A stretch of 64,000 nt of DNA from Streptomyces sp. 846.5 (GTDB taxonomy: Bacteria; Actinomycetota; Actinomycetes; Streptomycetales; Streptomycetaceae). Both the position numbers and the translations under genes were made by a program. The DNA is taken from NCBI RefSeq assembly GCF_004365705.1, contig NZ_SOBN01000001.1, forward strand, positions 1,876,555 to 1,940,554, read 5' to 3'. The notes beneath the pieces were generated by a model. It was not told where the DNA came from, made no database searches, and saw only the letters and a list, made by a program, of their open reading frames with translations. This document shows, piece after piece, positions 49,582-58,039 of the stretch (positions within the stretch are counted from its first letter, which is position 1; every line of letters begins with the position of its first letter).

Positions 49582-52527
49582 TCAGGCCCGACAGTTGGCG
49601 TCGTACAGCACCAGTGTGCTCAGCGGTGGCACCTGGATCGGGCGGCGCAGGTCCGTCTGCCTGCCGGTTTGCAGGTTGACTGCGCGCTGGGAGCTGGTTG
49701 ACCGGTAGGTGAAGGTCTGGTTGGTGCTGGTGTTCATCGCGACGATGTAGCCCGCGTACTCCAGGATGTAGAAGGGCGCTTTGCCGACGAGCATCTCCTG
49801 CGCTCCGAGGACGGGTGAGTCCTGGGCGGGCACGTCGGCGGGCAGCGGCGCCAGGTACAGCTTCTCCCCGGCGAACGCCTGGTGCAGGGCCGGCCCGGGA
49901 GGTGCGATGCCGCCGCCCGGCTGTTCGACGTTACTGACGGGGTCGTAGATGCCGAAGTCCCAGGTCACCCAGTCCTGGATGGTGAAGGTGCTGTTCGGGT
50001 CCTTGATGAATTGCGTGGTCACGCGGACGGTGGCGGAACGCTCGGACTGCGGTGAGAGCAGGTGGACGCGCGACATGTCGTTGACGGCCTGTCGGGCGCG
50101 GAAGTACAGGGAGCTGTAGAGGATTTCCTGGCCGCGTTTGACGGCCAGGCAGGCGTTGACCTCGTCGGTGAAGACGAAGTCGGGGGTGTCCCAGGAACCT
50201 GCGGGCAGCCGCCGGGTCGAGGCCGGCAGTGCCTGGAAGGCGGGCAGGTGCTCGGCGACGAACTGGAAGGCGTTGAGCCCGGTTCGCGTGCCCAGCCCGT
50301 TCCCGAGGTAGGTGTCGAGCTGCGGGGCGAGTTGCCCGTCCTGGACCATCTGCTGGGTGCTGCCGACCAGGTCCGGGTCGGCGAACGCCGCGGCGGCCGA
50401 GACCGGGCTGCTGTCGTGGTCGAGGAGTTGGGTGTAGACGACGGCGCCGGGGTAGGTCTCGTTGCGCCAGCCGATCTGGGACTCCAGGCGCACTGTCTTG
50501 TATCCGTCGGCGTCCACCGTCGGGTAGCGGAACCAGGAGCGGGCTTTGGCCATGGTGACCATGCGTGCCTTGAGCTGCGGGTCGGGGGCGCCGCCTGCCC
50601 CCTGGGTGACCGCCTCGTACATGCGCACGAGGATTCCGGTGGTCTCGCCGTAGTCGGCGACCCATCCCATCTCGCGGCTGAGGCCCTTGGGGGTAACGGA
50701 GTAGTAGCTGTGGCCCAGCGGCCAGGTCCAGTTTCCGGCCTGGTCCTGCGAGCCGGCCAGGGGTTCGAGGCCGACTGCCTGGTAGATCCAGCTCTTGGCG
50801 TCGGCCTCGCTCCAGGCGTCGGAAGGCGACAGCAGCATGAGGGCGCGGTTGCAGGTGTAGATGCCGATCGAGCAGTACATCACCTGGTTGGTGAAGTTGC
50901 GCTGGTTCTGCCGCCAGTACTCGCGGCTGGCGAGCATCATGTCCCGGTACGCGGTGCGGCGTGGAACAGCGGAGCCGGCCACCGCGGGGGCGGTGATCTG
51001 CAGGCCGTCGAAGTGGGCGGTGGCGCCTGCGCCGATGCCCAACCGGAACGCGTACTCGGCCGCGCCGGCCGGGACCGCGAAGCTGGCGGTCACCTGCTGC
51101 CAGTCGGTCGTCGCCGCGGTCGCGAACACCATCCCCGGGGATGCGACCGTGGCGCCGGACGCGCTTCTGAAGAGCGCCCCTGCCCGCGCTGTGTTCGTGG
51201 ACCCGTCGGTCTTGACCCAGACGGAGAACGCGAAGGTGCCCTGGCCGACCTGAGCCCACCCTGCGCTCTGGACGATCAGGTTCTTGGCTGCTGAGGTCGC
51301 CTTCATCGACGCCGTTCCGCTGTGGGAGACCGTCGCGTCCTGGGCGAAGGTGCCGTCGTTGGCCCAGCTGGCCGCGCTCCAGCCGTACACGGTGCTGCTG
51401 TCGCCGCGTTCGAAGTCGAGGTTGGCCAGGGAGGTCGGTGCGGAGGTGACGTTGCTGTCCAGGCTGGTCTGCAGGTCGTTCCAGGTCAGGCATAGGGCTG
51501 CGGCGATGCGTCCGAAGCCCTCCCAGCCCTGGGTGTCGGTCATGACCTTGGGATCGGCCTGCCAGGCCAGGTAGGTGCCGTCGAGGGCCTGGCACAGGGT
51601 TTCCAGGGCTTGGGGGTTGTTGTAGGCCGGGGACTGGGGCCAGTAGTAGCCGCGGGCGAGGGAGGTGAGGGCGTAGGCGTCCGTCTTGGCGGCGTTGCTG
51701 TTGTAGAGGATCTTGATCTGGTCGTTCACGACGCGGGTGGTGGCCAGTGCGATCTGGGCGGCGTCGGTGTTGGGCCGGGTTGCCGCGGTGTCGGTCGTCC
51801 CGAAGTCGTCGTCCGCGGCGGGTTGGAAGTACGCGGACGTGTGGGTGTATGCGCGGTAGATCGCCCGTGAGGGGGTGGTCATCGGGGAGAAGAACTTGGC
51901 CGCGGTGGCTCCGTAGGCCCAGATCCGGCCCATCGCGCGGATCTCGATCTCCAGCTCGGTCCTGCCCTGTGTGGCGGCGAGCGGCAGGGGCAGGGTGTGG
52001 CAGTAGAAGCCGCCCGGGCGGCGGGGTCCGAGGTCGAGCTGGTCGACACTGTCCACCACGCCCTGGTCCAGCCAGCCCAGGACCTCGCCGTTCAGGAAGA
52101 TCTGCAGGCGCCAGCCCTGTTCGAGCGCCGGGGCGTAGTCACCACCCCAGAACTTGACCGACACGTAATTGGCCACCTGCGGGTCGACCTTCATGGTGAA
52201 GGCGCTCGTGCCCCCCCAGAAGTCGGCGGGGGTCTGGGGGTTCAGCACGCGCGCGGACTGGCCGAGCTGGCCGGCCACGGAGTCCGACAGGGTGGTGGCC
52301 ACCGCATGGGCGGTCTCGGAGGCGGCATTGCCGAACACGACCGTGTCCAGTGCGCGCGCAGCACAGCCTGCGGGCTCTGGAGCCGCAGCGGCGGCACGCT
52401 GGGGGGTCCACCACTGACCGGCCACCACGGCGGCGGCACCGGCGAGTGCGCCCGTCCGCAGCACGCTGCGACGGCTCATGCCGCCGTTCCCTCTGGGCGC
52501 TACGTCGTTCGACGAGGAGTCGTTCAT
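49582..52527 (-). CDS. Large Tat-secreted protein with carbohydrate-binding-like insert, function unknown
   Basis: Encodes 981 residues. The twin-arginine signal is MSRRSVLRTGALAGAAAVVA. The first 370 residues are a mixed region with FWGGDYAPALEQGWRLQIFL and GFYCHTLPLPL. At about 375-510 there is a CBM4/9-like jelly roll (LANLDFERGDSSTVYGWSAA, SGTASMKATS, TFAFSVWVKTDG). The C-terminal 470 residues contain REYWRQNQRNFTNQVMYCSI, REMGWVADYGETTGILVRMY and KTVRLESQIGWRNETYP, resembling an alpha-toroid plus beta-sandwich of polysaccharide lyases or glycosidases, but I cannot place it in a family. A LacI-type operator at 52641 lies before the start. It probably depolymerises or binds a polysaccharide used by this locus. 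Confidence 0.72.
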   Translation of the reverse strand: MNDSSSNDVAPRGNGGMSRRSVLRTGALAGAAAVVAGQWWTPQRAAAAAPEPAGCAARALDTVVFGNAASETAHAVATTLSDSVAGQLGQSARVLNPQTPADFWGGTSAFTMKVDPQVANYVSVKFWGGDYAPALEQGWRLQIFLNGEVLGWLDQGVVDSVDQLDLGPRRPGGFYCHTLPLPLAATQGRTELEIEIRAMGRIWAYGATAAKFFSPMTTPSRAIYRAYTHTSAYFQPAADDDFGTTDTAATRPNTDAAQIALATTRVVNDQIKILYNSNAAKTDAYALTSLARGYYWPQSPAYNNPQALETLCQALDGTYLAWQADPKVMTDTQGWEGFGRIAAALCLTWNDLQTSLDSNVTSAPTSLANLDFERGDSSTVYGWSAASWANDGTFAQDATVSHSGTASMKATSAAKNLIVQSAGWAQVGQGTFAFSVWVKTDGSTNTARAGALFRSASGATVASPGMVFATAATTDWQQVTASFAVPAGAAEYAFRLGIGAGATAHFDGLQITAPAVAGSAVPRRTAYRDMMLASREYWRQNQRNFTNQVMYCSIGIYTCNRALMLLSPSDAWSEADAKSWIYQAVGLEPLAGSQDQAGNWTWPLGHSYYSVTPKGLSREMGWVADYGETTGILVRMYEAVTQGAGGAPDPQLKARMVTMAKARSWFRYPTVDADGYKTVRLESQIGWRNETYPGAVVYTQLLDHDSSPVSAAAAFADPDLVGSTQQMVQDGQLAPQLDTYLGNGLGTRTGLNAFQFVAEHLPAFQALPASTRRLPAGSWDTPDFVFTDEVNACLAVKRGQEILYSSLYFRARQAVNDMSRVHLLSPQSERSATVRVTTQFIKDPNSTFTIQDWVTWDFGIYDPVSNVEQPGGGIAPPGPALHQAFAGEKLYLAPLPADVPAQDSPVLGAQEMLVGKAPFYILEYAGYIVAMNTSTNQTFTYRSTSSQRAVNLQTGRQTDLRRPIQVPPLSTLVLYDANCRA

Positions 52528-52640
52528 GGAAGCTCCTTGGCTTCGGGGTGGGGGTACCGCTCTGCGGCGCTGGGCCCGAACGGCGATTGGAGCAGCGCAC
52601 AGCGGCCGGGGGGCAAACGCCTCTCACGTGCTCCCGAATG

Positions 52641-52652
52641 GCAAGCGCTTGC
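52641..52652. promoter_or_regulatory. LacI-type operator GCAAGCGCTTGC
   Basis: A perfect 12-base palindrome, 114 bases upstream of the leftward Tat-secreted protein gene. It is identical to the site before the GH3 gene at 55381. Confidence 0.75.
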
Positions 52653-52852
52653 GTGGAAACGTAAGGCCCAGGCGCTCGCTGGGCAATACTCAGGGACCGA
52701 TGTGTTTCGATCCGTTGTCGCCCAGGTTTCCCACTCGCCGCACCACAGGGTCTACGGGCTTACCTTTTCGCAGCTCATACACGGCGTTGATGGACCTCGA
52801 TCACGGCTGCACGCCTGCGCCGTTGACCAGTGGTACCGGCCTCGTTAACGTA

Positions 52853-52864
52853 GCAAGCGTTCTC
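52853..52864. promoter_or_regulatory. LacI-type operator, imperfect (GCAAGCGTTCTC)
   Basis: Shares the left half GCAAGCG with the other copies; the right half is degenerate. It is 34 bases upstream of the dehydrogenase start, a position that would block transcription. Confidence 0.5.
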
Positions 52865-52897
52865 TATCGGCCTTTCGACTTCATGATCAGGACTGCG

Positions 52898-53965
52898 ATG
52901 ACTCACTCCTCGACGCCCCCGGCCCCGGGCCACGTCACCGTCGGTGCCGCGCCGTACGACAGGCGCCCGGCGGCGCTCTTCGCCATGGCACCGGAGCACC
53001 TGCCGTCCCTGTTTCCGCCCCGGCTGCTGAACCGCCTCAAGGACCTACTGGACATCGACGAGACACTCGTGGTCCGCCGGTTCGACCAGGAGTCCCTCGC
53101 CCCGCTGCTCGCACGGACCGAGGTTCTGATCACCGGTTGGGGTGCCCCGCTCCTGGACCCCGCCGCACTGGCGGCCGCGCCCCGGCTGCGGGCGGTCCTG
53201 CATGCTGCGGGCACCGTCCGCGGCATCGTCAGCGATTCCTGCTGGGACCGGGGACTACTGGTCTCCACCGCCGCACAGGCCAATGCCCTGCCGGTGGCCG
53301 AGTTCACCCTCGCAGCCATCCTCCTGGCGGGGAAGGACGCGTTCGGCTCGCGCGATCGGCTGCGCGCTGCCCGGCGCCCAGCACCGGGAGCGCGAGGCGG
53401 GCCCGCCGTCGGCAATTTCGGACGCAGCGTCGGAATCATCGGGGCCTCCCGCGTCGGACGCCACGTCATGGAACTGCTGCGCCCCTTCGACCTGGCGGTC
53501 CGCCTCGCCGATCCCTACGTGGACGCAGCCGAGGCCGCTCGACTCGGGGCCGCCCTGGTCTCGCTGGACGAACTGCTGGCGAGCAGCGACATCGTGAGCG
53601 TGCACGCTCCCGACACCGCTCAGACCTTCCGGATGCTGGACCGGCGGCGCCTGGCCGTCATGCCCGACGGCGCCACCCTGATCAACACCGCCCGCGGGGC
53701 ATTGATCGACCCGACCGCGCTGACCGATGAACTGGTCTCGGGACGGATCAACGCCGTCCTGGACGTGACCGAACCCGAACCGCTCCCGCGGGACTCGCCG
53801 CTGTACGGCCTGCCCAATGTCTTCGTGACCCCCCACATCGCCGGTTCCCTGGGCAACGAACTCGAACGCCTGGGCAGGAGTGTGGTCGAGGAAGCCGACC
53901 GTCTGGTCGCAGGCCTGCCCCTGCGCCACCAGGTGCTGCGCACCGACCTGGAACGCGTCGCCTGA
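52898..53965 (+). CDS. D-isomer-specific 2-hydroxyacid dehydrogenase
   Basis: Encodes 355 residues from the ATG at 52898 (AGGA 5 bases upstream); an ATG at 52883 is possible. The NAD domain has VGIIGASRVGRHVMELL followed by LADPYVD. Catalytic elements are the Arg in LINTARGALID, the Glu in DVTEPEPLP and the His in VFVTPHIAGS. The family interconverts 2-oxo and 2-hydroxy acids, or acts in serine, glyoxylate or sugar-acid metabolism. Members are common next to LacI regulators in Streptomyces sugar loci. It is 55 bases before the LacI gene. The substrate is probably a sugar acid or related 2-oxoacid. Confidence 0.87.
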   Translation: MTHSSTPPAPGHVTVGAAPYDRRPAALFAMAPEHLPSLFPPRLLNRLKDLLDIDETLVVRRFDQESLAPLLARTEVLITGWGAPLLDPAALAAAPRLRAVLHAAGTVRGIVSDSCWDRGLLVSTAAQANALPVAEFTLAAILLAGKDAFGSRDRLRAARRPAPGARGGPAVGNFGRSVGIIGASRVGRHVMELLRPFDLAVRLADPYVDAAEAARLGAALVSLDELLASSDIVSVHAPDTAQTFRMLDRRRLAVMPDGATLINTARGALIDPTALTDELVSGRINAVLDVTEPEPLPRDSPLYGLPNVFVTPHIAGSLGNELERLGRSVVEEADRLVAGLPLRHQVLRTDLERVA

Positions 53966-53993
53966 GCGTCTGCGTGCCCCGTCAGCGATGCCA

Positions 53994-54005
53994 GCAAGCG
54001 CTCGC
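53994..54005. promoter_or_regulatory. LacI-type operator GCAAGCGCTCGC
   Basis: One mismatch from the perfect palindrome, ending 15 bases before the GTG start of the LacI gene. This placement indicates autoregulation. Confidence 0.65.
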
Positions 54006-54020
54006 TGGTAACGTCACCTC

Positions 54021-55142
54021 GTGACTTCCAGCGTGAACGAGGCCCCGCCGCCGGCCAGGACCGCCCCGGGCGGACGCCCCAAGAAGCCGAAGTCCGCGGG
54101 CGCGCCGGGACCGAGCACCCTGCGCGACGTCGCCGCCCAGGCCGGCGTCTCCACCTCGACGGTCTCGCGTGTGCTGGCGGGCAACTACCCCGTGGCGGAA
54201 GGGACCAGACGGCGCGTCATGGCCGCCGTCGAGTCATTGCGCTATGTGGTCAACGTCCACGCCCAAGCCCTGGCGGGCAAGATCGAGGGGCCAGTCGCCC
54301 TGGTCATCGACAACCTGCTCGGGTCCTCGCTGGCCCACATCGCCGCCGGCGTCGAGCAGGAGGCAGCCGAGCACGGCAGGCTGAGCCTGGTCTGCGCCAC
54401 CCACGGCGACCGCGACCGGGAGGACGACCTGGTCCGGCTCATGCGCCAGCAGCACGCCGCGGCCGTGGTCCTGGTCGGCGGGGCCGTGGCCGACGACGCC
54501 TACCACGCCCGCATCGAGGAGTACGCCAGGGCACTGGACGCGTCCGGCTCCCGGCTGGTGCTGTGCGGCCGCCCGACCCCGAAGGTCGACATCCCGGCGA
54601 CCATCGTGGAGTACGACAACCGCAGCGCCGCCTTCCACGCCGTCTCCCACCTGCTCCTGTCCGGGCACCGGCGCATCCTGTACCTCGGCGGAATCCCCGG
54701 CTTCAGCACCGCCGAGGAGCGCCACGCCGGCTACCTGGACGCGCTGCGCGCCCACGCCATCCCCTACGACGCGGACCTGGACCGCCCCGGGGACTTCGAC
54801 CGACCCTCGGGCTACCAGCGCACCAAGGAGGCGCTGCACACCGGCCCGCCGTTCACGGCGGTATTCGCCAGCGCCGACATGACCGCGGTCGGGGCCGCCG
54901 CCGCACTGCACGACGCCGGCCTGACCGTACCCGACGACATGTCGCTCATCGGCTTCGACGACATTCCCCTGGCCGCCGAGCTCACCCCCGCCCTCACTAC
55001 TATCCGCGTGCCGTACGAGGAACTCGGACGCACCGCGGTCCGACTGGCCCTGCAATCGCGCGAGGGCCGGCCTGCAGCGGCCGAACGCGTCATCGTGAGC
55101 ACGCAACTGGTAGTCCGGGACACCGTCCGGCCGCTGAACTGA
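54021..55142 (+). CDS. LacI-family transcriptional regulator
   Basis: Encodes 373 residues from a GTG at 54021. A 30-residue polar tail precedes the DNA-binding headpiece TLRDVAAQAGVSTSTVSRVL (33-52). The periplasmic-binding-protein-like effector domain follows, with VALVIDNLLGSSLAHIAAGV, YLGGIPGFSTAEERHAGYLD, FASADMTAVGAAAALHDAG and LIGFDDIPLA. LacI proteins bind short palindromes and release on sugar binding. Five GCAAGCG-type sites nearby, one directly before this gene, are its probable targets. There is no obvious ribosome-binding site, so it may be leaderless. Confidence 0.93.
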   Translation: MTSSVNEAPPPARTAPGGRPKKPKSAGAPGPSTLRDVAAQAGVSTSTVSRVLAGNYPVAEGTRRRVMAAVESLRYVVNVHAQALAGKIEGPVALVIDNLLGSSLAHIAAGVEQEAAEHGRLSLVCATHGDRDREDDLVRLMRQQHAAAVVLVGGAVADDAYHARIEEYARALDASGSRLVLCGRPTPKVDIPATIVEYDNRSAAFHAVSHLLLSGHRRILYLGGIPGFSTAEERHAGYLDALRAHAIPYDADLDRPGDFDRPSGYQRTKEALHTGPPFTAVFASADMTAVGAAAALHDAGLTVPDDMSLIGFDDIPLAAELTPALTTIRVPYEELGRTAVRLALQSREGRPAAAERVIVSTQLVVRDTVRPLN

Positions 55143-55184
55143 CTCTGCGCAACCGGCCTCCGGCACGACCGGAACGCGATCACA

Positions 55185-55196
55185 GCAAGCGCTGTC
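55185..55196. promoter_or_regulatory. LacI-type operator, imperfect (GCAAGCGCTGTC)
   Basis: Nine of the first nine bases match the consensus GCAAGCGCT. It is 43 bases after the LacI stop and about 300 bases before the GH3 start, so it may work by looping with the site at 55381. Confidence 0.5.
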
Positions 55197-55380
55197 TGTA
55201 AGGCAGTCGCCGACGCTGGCCGTCCCCCACGCGCGACGGCGGCGCATGGCACTTCACGTCAATGTCAGCCCAGGTCAGAACCTGCTCTGCGAGAGGTCCG
55301 CAAAGACCTCCAGCCTCGGCGGCTCGCCCACCATGTGAACATGCCGATTCCCGGGACGCCGTCCGGGGCGTACCATCACA

Positions 55381-55392
55381 GCAAGCGCTTGC
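55381..55392. promoter_or_regulatory. LacI-type operator GCAAGCGCTTGC
   Basis: A perfect palindrome 95 bases before the GH3 start, identical to the site at 52641. Confidence 0.75.
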
Positions 55393-55487
55393 TATGCCAG
55401 GGAGTGGCCTTGCAGTCCGGCCTGCCCTGCGCCTTCCTCCGCGACGGGCCGCACGCTGCCCACAGACCACCAAGGAAGACAGATCCT

Positions 55488-57881
55488 ATGACGACGTCCC
55501 CGCCCTGGGCCGATGAGTGGCCCGTCCCCACACCTCTGGCCGCCGCCAAAAAGCCGGTACGGCCGTGGAGCGATCCGGCGCTGCCGGTCGACGAGCGCGT
55601 CGCGTCGCTGCTGGCGGCCATGACCTTGGAGGAGAAACTCGCGCAGCTGGGAAGCGTGTGGCCCGGTGTCGACAGTGTGATCGGCGATGTCGCCCCGATG
55701 CAGGGGGTGCTGGCCCAGGACGTCGATTTCGAAGCGGCGACCGCTGAGGGGATCGGCCATCTCACCCGTCCCTTCGGCACGAAGCCGGTCGAACCCGGGG
55801 TCGGCGCCGCGCAGTTGGCCGACCGTCAATGGGACCTGGTGCGGCGCACCCGGCTGGGCATTCCCGCCCTGGCCCATGAGGAGTGCCTGACCGGCTTCAC
55901 CACCTACCGGGCCTCGGTGTTCCCCGCCTCGATCGCCTGGGCTGCGGCCTTCGATCCGCAGCTGGTGGAGCGGATGGCCCACGCCATCGGGTCGGGGATG
56001 CGGCAGGTGGGGGTGCACCAGGGCCTGTCGCCGGTGCTCGACGTGGTGCGCGACTACCGGTGGGGACGGGTGGAGGAAACGCTGGGCGAGGACCCCTACC
56101 TGGTGGGGTGCGTGGGGGCGGCCTATGTACGCGGGTTGGAATCAGCGGGGATCATCGCCACCCTCAAGCACTTCGCCGGCTACTCCGCCTCCCGCGCCGC
56201 CCGCAACCACGCACCGGTGTCCATGGGGCCGCGCGAGTTCGCCGATGTCATCCTGCCGCCCTTCGAGACTGCGATCCGTGAGGGCGGCGCGCGCTCGGTG
56301 ATGAATTCCTACAGCGATGTCGATGGGGTTCCCGCCGCGGCCGATCATGCCCTGCTGACCGGTGTGCTGCGTGACCGGTGGGGTTTCACCGGCACCGTGG
56401 TGTCCGACTACTGGTCGCTGGCGTTCCTGCGCACCATGCACCATGTGGCAGGCTCCTTCGCCGAGGCGGGCGCGGCCGCGCTGCGCGCCGGAATCGACGT
56501 GGAACTGCCCAACACCCTCTGCTACGGGCCGCAGTTCATCGATCTGCTCCACACCGGAGCAGTCCCCATGGAACTGGTGGACCGGTCGGTCGAGCGCGTC
56601 CTGCGGCAGAAGGCCGAACTGGGCCTGCTGGACGCCGACTGGTCACCGTACCCCGCCGCCGACTGCGGCACCGAGGCCATCGACCTGGACCCGCCCGGCA
56701 ATCGCGAGGTCGCCCGGCTGCTGGCCGAACGCAGCATCGTCCTGCTCGACAACCCCACCGGCGCGCTGCCGCTGCCCTCCGGTGGATCGATCGCTGTGGT
56801 GGGGCCCTGCGCCGACGACGCGCACGCCTTCTTCGGCTGCTATTCCTACCCCAACCATGTGCTGCCCCACTATCCGGACCTGCCCACCGGCATCGACGCG
56901 CCGTCCCTGCTGGAGGCCCTACGCGTCGAACTTCCCGACACCAATGTCGTCCACGCGGCCGGATGCCCGGTCAAGACGCCCGACCGGTCCGGAATCGCGG
57001 CTGCGGCAGCCGCGGCCCGCGCCGCCGACGTGTGCATCGCCGTCGTCGGCGACCGGGCAGCCCTGTTCGGCCTGGGCACCTCCGGGGAGGGCTGCGACGC
57101 CGAGGACCTGAGCCTGCCAGGGGTCCAGGACGAGCTCGTGGAGGCGCTCCTGGAAACCGGCACCCCTGTCGTTCTCGTCTCGGTCTCAGGGCGGCCATAC
57201 GCACTGGGCCCCTATTCCGGGCGGGTGGCCGCGGCAGTACAGGCGTTCTTCCCCGGCGAGGAGGGCGGCCCGGCCATCGCCGGGGTCCTGTCCGGGCGGG
57301 TCAACCCCTCGGGCAAGCTGCCCGTCCAGATCCCGCGGACGAGCGGCGGGCAGCCCGGCACCTACCTGGCGCCGCCGCTGGGCCTCAACAGCCAGGGCAT
57401 CAGCAACCTCGACCCCACCCCAGCCTTCCCCTTCGGCCACGGCCTGTCGTACACCACCTTCGCCTACAGCGATCTGCGGGTGAGCGCCTCCAGTGCGCCG
57501 ACCGACGGGCAGATCGAGGTCTCCTGCACGGTCACCAACACCGGGCCGCGCCCGGGCACCGAGGTCGCCCAGCTCTACCTGGGCGACCCGGTCGCCCAGG
57601 TTGCCCGCCCCGTGCGCCAGCTGGCCGGATTCATCCGCGTTCCGCTGGAGGCGGGCGCCCGAGCCCGCGTGGTGTTCCAACTGCATGCCGACCGAACCGC
57701 GTTCACCGGAGTCGACCTGCGGCGGATCGTGGAGCCCGGCGAGGTCACCTTGGCCGTCGGGCCCTCCAGCACAGAGCTGCCCCTGCACTGCAGCGTCCAG
57801 CTCACCGGACCGGTGCGCGAGGTCGGCCGCGACCGAGTCCTGACCACCCCCGCCCGCATCGAGCAGGAAACCGGCGACTGA
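55488..57881 (+). CDS. Glycoside hydrolase family 3 (beta-glucosidase/xylosidase type)
   Basis: Encodes 797 residues from the ATG at 55488. Domain 1 is a TIM barrel with KHFAGYSASRAARNHAPV and the nucleophile Asp307 in TGTVVSDYWS. Domain 2 is an alpha/beta sandwich (SIVLLDNPTGALPLPSGG, CIAVVGDRA). A fibronectin III-like domain is at the C-terminus (YTTFAYSDLRVS, VTNTGPRPGTEVAQLYL). No signal peptide is seen, so the enzyme is probably cytoplasmic and hydrolyses imported oligosaccharides. Under LacI control by the site at 55381. It exo-cleaves beta-gluco or beta-xylo linkages by family; the exact sugar is unknown. Confidence 0.93.
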   Translation: MTTSPPWADEWPVPTPLAAAKKPVRPWSDPALPVDERVASLLAAMTLEEKLAQLGSVWPGVDSVIGDVAPMQGVLAQDVDFEAATAEGIGHLTRPFGTKPVEPGVGAAQLADRQWDLVRRTRLGIPALAHEECLTGFTTYRASVFPASIAWAAAFDPQLVERMAHAIGSGMRQVGVHQGLSPVLDVVRDYRWGRVEETLGEDPYLVGCVGAAYVRGLESAGIIATLKHFAGYSASRAARNHAPVSMGPREFADVILPPFETAIREGGARSVMNSYSDVDGVPAAADHALLTGVLRDRWGFTGTVVSDYWSLAFLRTMHHVAGSFAEAGAAALRAGIDVELPNTLCYGPQFIDLLHTGAVPMELVDRSVERVLRQKAELGLLDADWSPYPAADCGTEAIDLDPPGNREVARLLAERSIVLLDNPTGALPLPSGGSIAVVGPCADDAHAFFGCYSYPNHVLPHYPDLPTGIDAPSLLEALRVELPDTNVVHAAGCPVKTPDRSGIAAAAAAARAADVCIAVVGDRAALFGLGTSGEGCDAEDLSLPGVQDELVEALLETGTPVVLVSVSGRPYALGPYSGRVAAAVQAFFPGEEGGPAIAGVLSGRVNPSGKLPVQIPRTSGGQPGTYLAPPLGLNSQGISNLDPTPAFPFGHGLSYTTFAYSDLRVSASSAPTDGQIEVSCTVTNTGPRPGTEVAQLYLGDPVAQVARPVRQLAGFIRVPLEAGARARVVFQLHADRTAFTGVDLRRIVEPGEVTLAVGPSSTELPLHCSVQLTGPVREVGRDRVLTTPARIEQETGD

Positions 57882-58039
57882 CCCGCCTGCCTGCCGAAAT
57901 CCGGATTCGCCGAACCGACGAGAGCCACACTCCGCCGGCCCCCTGGTCGACCGCCCGCGGGCGCCGACCGCTCACGGCACTCGGCTGTGACGCAAAAGGG
58001 GACCGGCGGGGTCACTCCCTGGAGATGTGGAGCACACCC

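Larger units (their letters stand above)
52528..52897. other. Divergent control region with two LacI-type sites
   Basis: These 370 bases separate the leftward secreted-protein gene from the rightward dehydrogenase gene. They contain GCAAGCG-type palindromes at 52641-52652 and 52853-52864, listed separately. No supported gene is present. Confidence 0.6.
55143..55487. other. Intergenic control region between LacI and GH3 genes
   Basis: These 345 bases hold two GCAAGCG-type sites (55185 and 55381) and no supported gene. A longer frame for the GH3 gene would start at 55335 and read through the perfect operator, so the later start at 55488 is preferred. Confidence 0.6.
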
